Source of the DNA: Pyrinomonadaceae bacterium
GTDB lineage: Bacteria > Acidobacteriota > Blastocatellia > Pyrinomonadales > Pyrinomonadaceae
Length of the DNA: 64,000 nucleotides
Reading direction: 5' to 3'
Assembly: GCA_021228405.1 (NCBI GenBank)
Contig: JAJQRF010000005.1
Span: 297,565 to 361,564, forward strand
A program made the translations under genes and the position numbers. Each line of letters starts with the position of its first letter. The first letter of the stretch is position 1. This document shows positions 61,686 through 64,000 of the stretch, piece by piece. The notes beneath the pieces were generated by a model, which was given only the letters and a program-made list of their open reading frames with translations, was not told the origin of the DNA and searched no databases.

Positions 61686-62018
61686 TTAGATTGCTTCTGC
61701 GTAATCAACCATCGGTTCGCCTTTTTTCAGAGTCACGTAAGCTTTTTTCCAGCTCGGACGGCGACCTTCGTAACGTCCGCGTTTTTTGATCTTTCCGTCA
61801 TATTGAACGGTGCGAACTTTTGAAACTTTGACGTTGAAGATTTCTTCAACCGCTTTTTTGATGTCTTCTTTTCCGGCTTTGGTCGCAACGCGAAACGTCA
61901 AAACCTGTCCCTCATTACGGTCGGTATCGTTCTCATCGCTTGAAACTTCCTTCAAGATGACCGATTTTTCCGTGACGACGGGCGACTTCAAGATGTCCCA
62001 AACACTCAACTTAATCAT
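61686..62018 (-). CDS. rplW: Ribosomal protein L23
   Basis: 110 residues from the ATG at 62016-62018 ([20 protein letters not shown]). [33 protein letters not shown] is typical. An insert of about ten acidic residues ([12 protein letters not shown]) lies after strand 1. Overlaps rplD by 8 bp. Confidence 0.96.
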   Translation of the reverse strand: MIKLSVWDILKSPVVTEKSVILKEVSSDENDTDRNEGQVLTFRVATKAGKEDIKKAVEEIFNVKVSKVRTVQYDGKIKKRGRYEGRRPSWKKAYVTLKKGEPMVDYAEAI

Positions 62019-62688
62019 TTTCTCCCGCCTCCTTGCTGTTTTCACGTTTCGGATCGAGCAAGTCATTTAATTCTTCGACTGCCGATTTCGAGATCAAAAG
62101 TTTTTCGTGATAAAGCAGATCGTAAATATTTAATCCGTAGCTGTTGGTAACTTTCGTTTTTTGAACGTTGCGCGACGACAAAACCAGATTTGCGTTATCG
62201 AGCGAATCGACGATCAGGGTTTTCACGGCTTTTTTGCTTTCCGAAAGAGCCAGTCCGCCAATGACATTTACAAAATCTTTCGTCTTGGGGGTGTCAAACG
62301 TCATTTCATCAACCACGATCAGGTTTCCTTCACGCAATCTTTCCGAAAGAGCCGAACGAAGCGCGCCGCGCCGCATTTTCTTGGGCATTTTGTATGACCA
62401 ATCGCGCGGCTGAGGTCCGTGAACGTTACCGCCGCCTTTCCACAACGGCGAACGAAGCGACGCGATACGCGCGCGACCTGTGCCTTTTTGCTTCCAGAGC
62501 TTGCGCCCCGAACCGGAAACATTACCGCGAGTTTTCGTCGCCGACGTTCCCTGTCGTCCGTTTGCCAAATAATTTTTGACTGCTGCGTGAATCAGGGCTT
62601 CATTCAGTTCGACACCGAACACGGCATCCGAAAGCGTGACTTCACCAACTTCTTTGTTCTTCAAATTGCGAACCTTTACGGTAGGCAT
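62011..62688 (-). CDS. rplD: Ribosomal protein L4
   Basis: 225 residues from the ATG at 62686-62688. [54 protein letters not shown] is the conserved extended loop. A C-terminal acidic tail. L4 can autoregulate the S10 operon in some bacteria, with no sign of that here. Confidence 0.97.
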   Translation of the reverse strand: MPTVKVRNLKNKEVGEVTLSDAVFGVELNEALIHAAVKNYLANGRQGTSATKTRGNVSGSGRKLWKQKGTGRARIASLRSPLWKGGGNVHGPQPRDWSYKMPKKMRRGALRSALSERLREGNLIVVDEMTFDTPKTKDFVNVIGGLALSESKKAVKTLIVDSLDNANLVLSSRNVQKTKVTNSYGLNIYDLLYHEKLLISKSAVEELNDLLDPKRENSKEAGEND

Positions 62689-62707
62689 AATTTTACTCCA
62701 ATTATAA

Positions 62708-62798
62708 GTCTTGGAAGTTTTGGAAGTTTTGGAAGTCAAGGAAGAAATTTACTTTTTCTTTCCGGACTTTCCACACTTTCCAGACTTTCCAGACTGCT
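62708..62798. repeat. Word-repeat hairpin between rplD and rplC
   Basis: AAGTCTTGGAAGTTTTGGAAGTTTTGGAAGTCAAGGAAG faces CTTTCCGGACTTTCCACACTTTCCAGACTTTCCAGACT. The word is TTGGAAGT, about four copies per arm. Confidence 0.93.
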
Positions 62799-63437
62799 TT
62801 AGCTTTTCTTAACTACAACCAAACTTCCATTTGCGCCCGGAACTGCACCTTTTACTAATAAAAGATTGTTCTCGGCATCAACTTTAGCAATCGTTAATCC
62901 TTTGACGGTAACACGTGCATCGCCCATATGTCCTGACGACTTCGTGCCTTTGATAACACGTGAAGGATAAGCGGACTGACCGATCGAACCCGGCGCGCGA
63001 ACCGACATCGAACCGTGCGATTCGGGACCTCTGTGAAACTTATGACGTTTGATCGTTCCCGCAAAACCGCGTCCTTTCGATTTACCGACGACTTCGATCT
63101 TGTCGCCGTCCGCAAAAACGTCAACCTTAACCTGATCGCCGATTGCCGCTTCCGGTTCGCCCTGCAAGCGAATTTCCTTCAATACACGGGTCGGAGGAAC
63201 GCCGCCGCCTGTTTTTTCAAAGTGTCCGCGCAATGGCTTGGTAACATTCTTGACTTTGATCGGTTTATCTTCGACCAATCCTAATTGCACCGCATTGTAA
63301 CCGTCGCGTCCGCTTGCACTTTTTGTTTGGACAACAACGCAAGGTCCTGCTTTGATAACGGTTACGGGTGTCACCGTGCCGTCTTCCGCAAAGATTTGCG
63401 TCATTCCAACTTTTCTACCAATGATTCCGCTAATCAT
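62799..63437 (-). CDS. rplC: Ribosomal protein L3
   Basis: 212 residues. [27 protein letters not shown] and [44 protein letters not shown] are conserved. Confidence 0.98.
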   Translation of the reverse strand: MISGIIGRKVGMTQIFAEDGTVTPVTVIKAGPCVVVQTKSASGRDGYNAVQLGLVEDKPIKVKNVTKPLRGHFEKTGGGVPPTRVLKEIRLQGEPEAAIGDQVKVDVFADGDKIEVVGKSKGRGFAGTIKRHKFHRGPESHGSMSVRAPGSIGQSAYPSRVIKGTKSSGHMGDARVTVKGLTIAKVDAENNLLLVKGAVPGANGSLVVVKKS

Positions 63438-63444
63438 CTTAATC

Positions 63445-63516
63445 TCCAGTAAAGAGTGGTAAATTTTGAGTGGAGAGAAGTAAAAAATTACTCACTGCCC
63501 GCTACTCGCTACTCCC
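63445..63516. repeat. Word-repeat hairpin between rplC and rpsJ
   Basis: AGAGTGGTAAATTTTGAGTGGAGAGAAGTAA faces TTACTCACTGCCCGCTACTCGCTACTCCC, a degenerate member of the AGTAGYG family at 48957. Confidence 0.85.
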
Positions 63517-63518
63517 AA

Positions 63519-63839
63519 CTAATTTTTGCCGAATGCTTTGATTTCAACATCAACGCCGGCGGGTAAATCCAATTTCATCAACGCATCGACCGTTTCAGCC
63601 GTCGGATCGAGAATGTCCATCAAACGCTTGTGGGTTCTGATTTCAAACTGTTCGCGCGATTTTTTATCAACGTGCGGCGAACGCAGAACCGTCCATTTGT
63701 TTTTGATGGTCGGAAGAGGAATCGGACCTGCAATGTTTGCGCCTGTTCTCTTTGCCGTTTCCACGATTTCCTGTGTCGATTGATCTAAAACACGATGGTC
63801 GTATGCTTTCAATTTGATGCGAATTTTTTCGTTTAACAT
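63519..63839 (-). CDS. rpsJ: Ribosomal protein S10
   Basis: 106 residues. [72 protein letters not shown] is typical. First gene after tuf in the S10 operon; also a transcription antitermination factor (NusE). Confidence 0.98.
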   Translation of the reverse strand: MLNEKIRIKLKAYDHRVLDQSTQEIVETAKRTGANIAGPIPLPTIKNKWTVLRSPHVDKKSREQFEIRTHKRLMDILDPTAETVDALMKLDLPAGVDVEIKAFGKN

Positions 63840-63847
63840 AAATACTG

Positions 63848-63908
63848 TCGGTTGCTCGTCGCTCGTTGTTCGTCGTTAATTCTTTAATCGACGACGAACA
63901 ACCAACAA
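63848..63908. repeat. Word-repeat hairpin between tuf and rpsJ
   Basis: GCTCGTCGCTCGTTGTTCGTCGTTAATT faces TTAATCGACGACGAACAACCAACAAC. Same GTTCGT word as 31901. Confidence 0.92.
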
Positions 63909-63919
63909 CTGATTAATTT

Positions 63920-64000
63920 TTACTCAACCACATCAGAAACGGTGCCTGCGCCGACGGTTCTGCCGCCTTCGCGAATTGCGAATCTGAGTCCTTTTTCCAT
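63920..64000 (-). CDS. tuf: Elongation factor Tu, C-terminal 26 residues (cut by window edge)
   Basis: The minus strand reads EKGLRFAIREGGRTVGAGTV then SDVVE and a stop, the conserved end of EF-Tu domain III. The rest lies beyond the window. It is the expected gene upstream of rpsJ, so fusA and the str genes probably follow outside. Confidence 0.93.
   Translation of the reverse strand: MEKGLRFAIREGGRTVGAGTVSDVVE

Noticed and set aside
46507..63908. Word hairpins as ordinary transcription terminators
   Set aside because: They lack T tails and lie inside an operon whose genes must be co-expressed.

Overview
This 64 kb window looks like chromosomal DNA of a Gram-negative bacterium, most likely a member of the Acidobacteriota (Blastocatellia-like). 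That placement is an inference. It rests on an outer-membrane barrel protein in the kdp operon, a PEP-CTERM protein, PEGA-domain and PTPT-linker secreted proteins, a homodimeric (eukaryote-type) glycyl-tRNA synthetase, and the general base composition. I see no rRNA, tRNA, prophage, insertion sequence or CRISPR array.

Layout. 1-2073 (minus): 5' end of aroB, a small ABM-like protein and glmM. 2300-7000: a secreted lytic transglycosylase-like protein, a CYTH protein, two Asn/Thr-rich lipoproteins and an acyl-CoA dehydrogenase, with strong hairpin terminators. 7112-11656 (plus): a secreted M24 peptidase, a BrnT/BrnA toxin-antitoxin pair, moeA, a methyltransferase and moaC in one tight co-directional run. 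11900-19800: an M50-like membrane protease, an L,D-transpeptidase, a DUF1223 lipoprotein, uvrA and a D-threonine aldolase/D-serine dehydratase-like enzyme. 19797-23537 (minus): a PIN toxin/antitoxin pair, a PadR regulator with a membrane partner, and an MFS exporter. 23918-27960: a polytopic membrane protein, a CCA-adding-type enzyme and an HNH endonuclease pair. 27963-37253 (minus): a complete Kdp potassium uptake system (kdpFABC plus two tiny membrane proteins, a beta-barrel and a split KdpD) with kdpE and its kinase just upstream, the latter in line with glyQS. 39000-40724: a PEGA protein and a PEP-CTERM protein. 41184-45980: pnp, rpsO, accC, accB. 45996-64000 (minus): an essentially canonical tuf-S10-spc-alpha ribosomal operon, from rplQ back to the 3' end of tuf.

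The most unusual content is non-coding. (1) Three tandem arrays, with unrelated or barely related units but the same period of 20-21 bp (two helical turns), lie at 11693-11832, 23653-23894 and 35053-35262. Each is in the spacer upstream of a membrane-protein gene or operon. (2) More than twenty spacers, including many inside the ribosomal operon, carry imperfect hairpins. Their arms are tandem copies of a short word of about 5-10 bp, and the word differs from spacer to spacer. Several words recur at distant loci: GGATTTC, GTTCGTT, GAGTAGC, GGAAGTC, CCAAAGT. (3) A related family of near-perfect inverted repeats (TGCCCACGAAATACACGAAA and its complement) occurs four times. (4) The same word repeats have entered two reading frames, moeA and a membrane-protein gene, without breaking them. 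These elements are my candidate for an undescribed feature of this genome. Other oddities are long low-complexity extensions on ribosomal proteins S17 and L22, the split KdpD, and an unexplained hairpin-rich stretch near 242-400.
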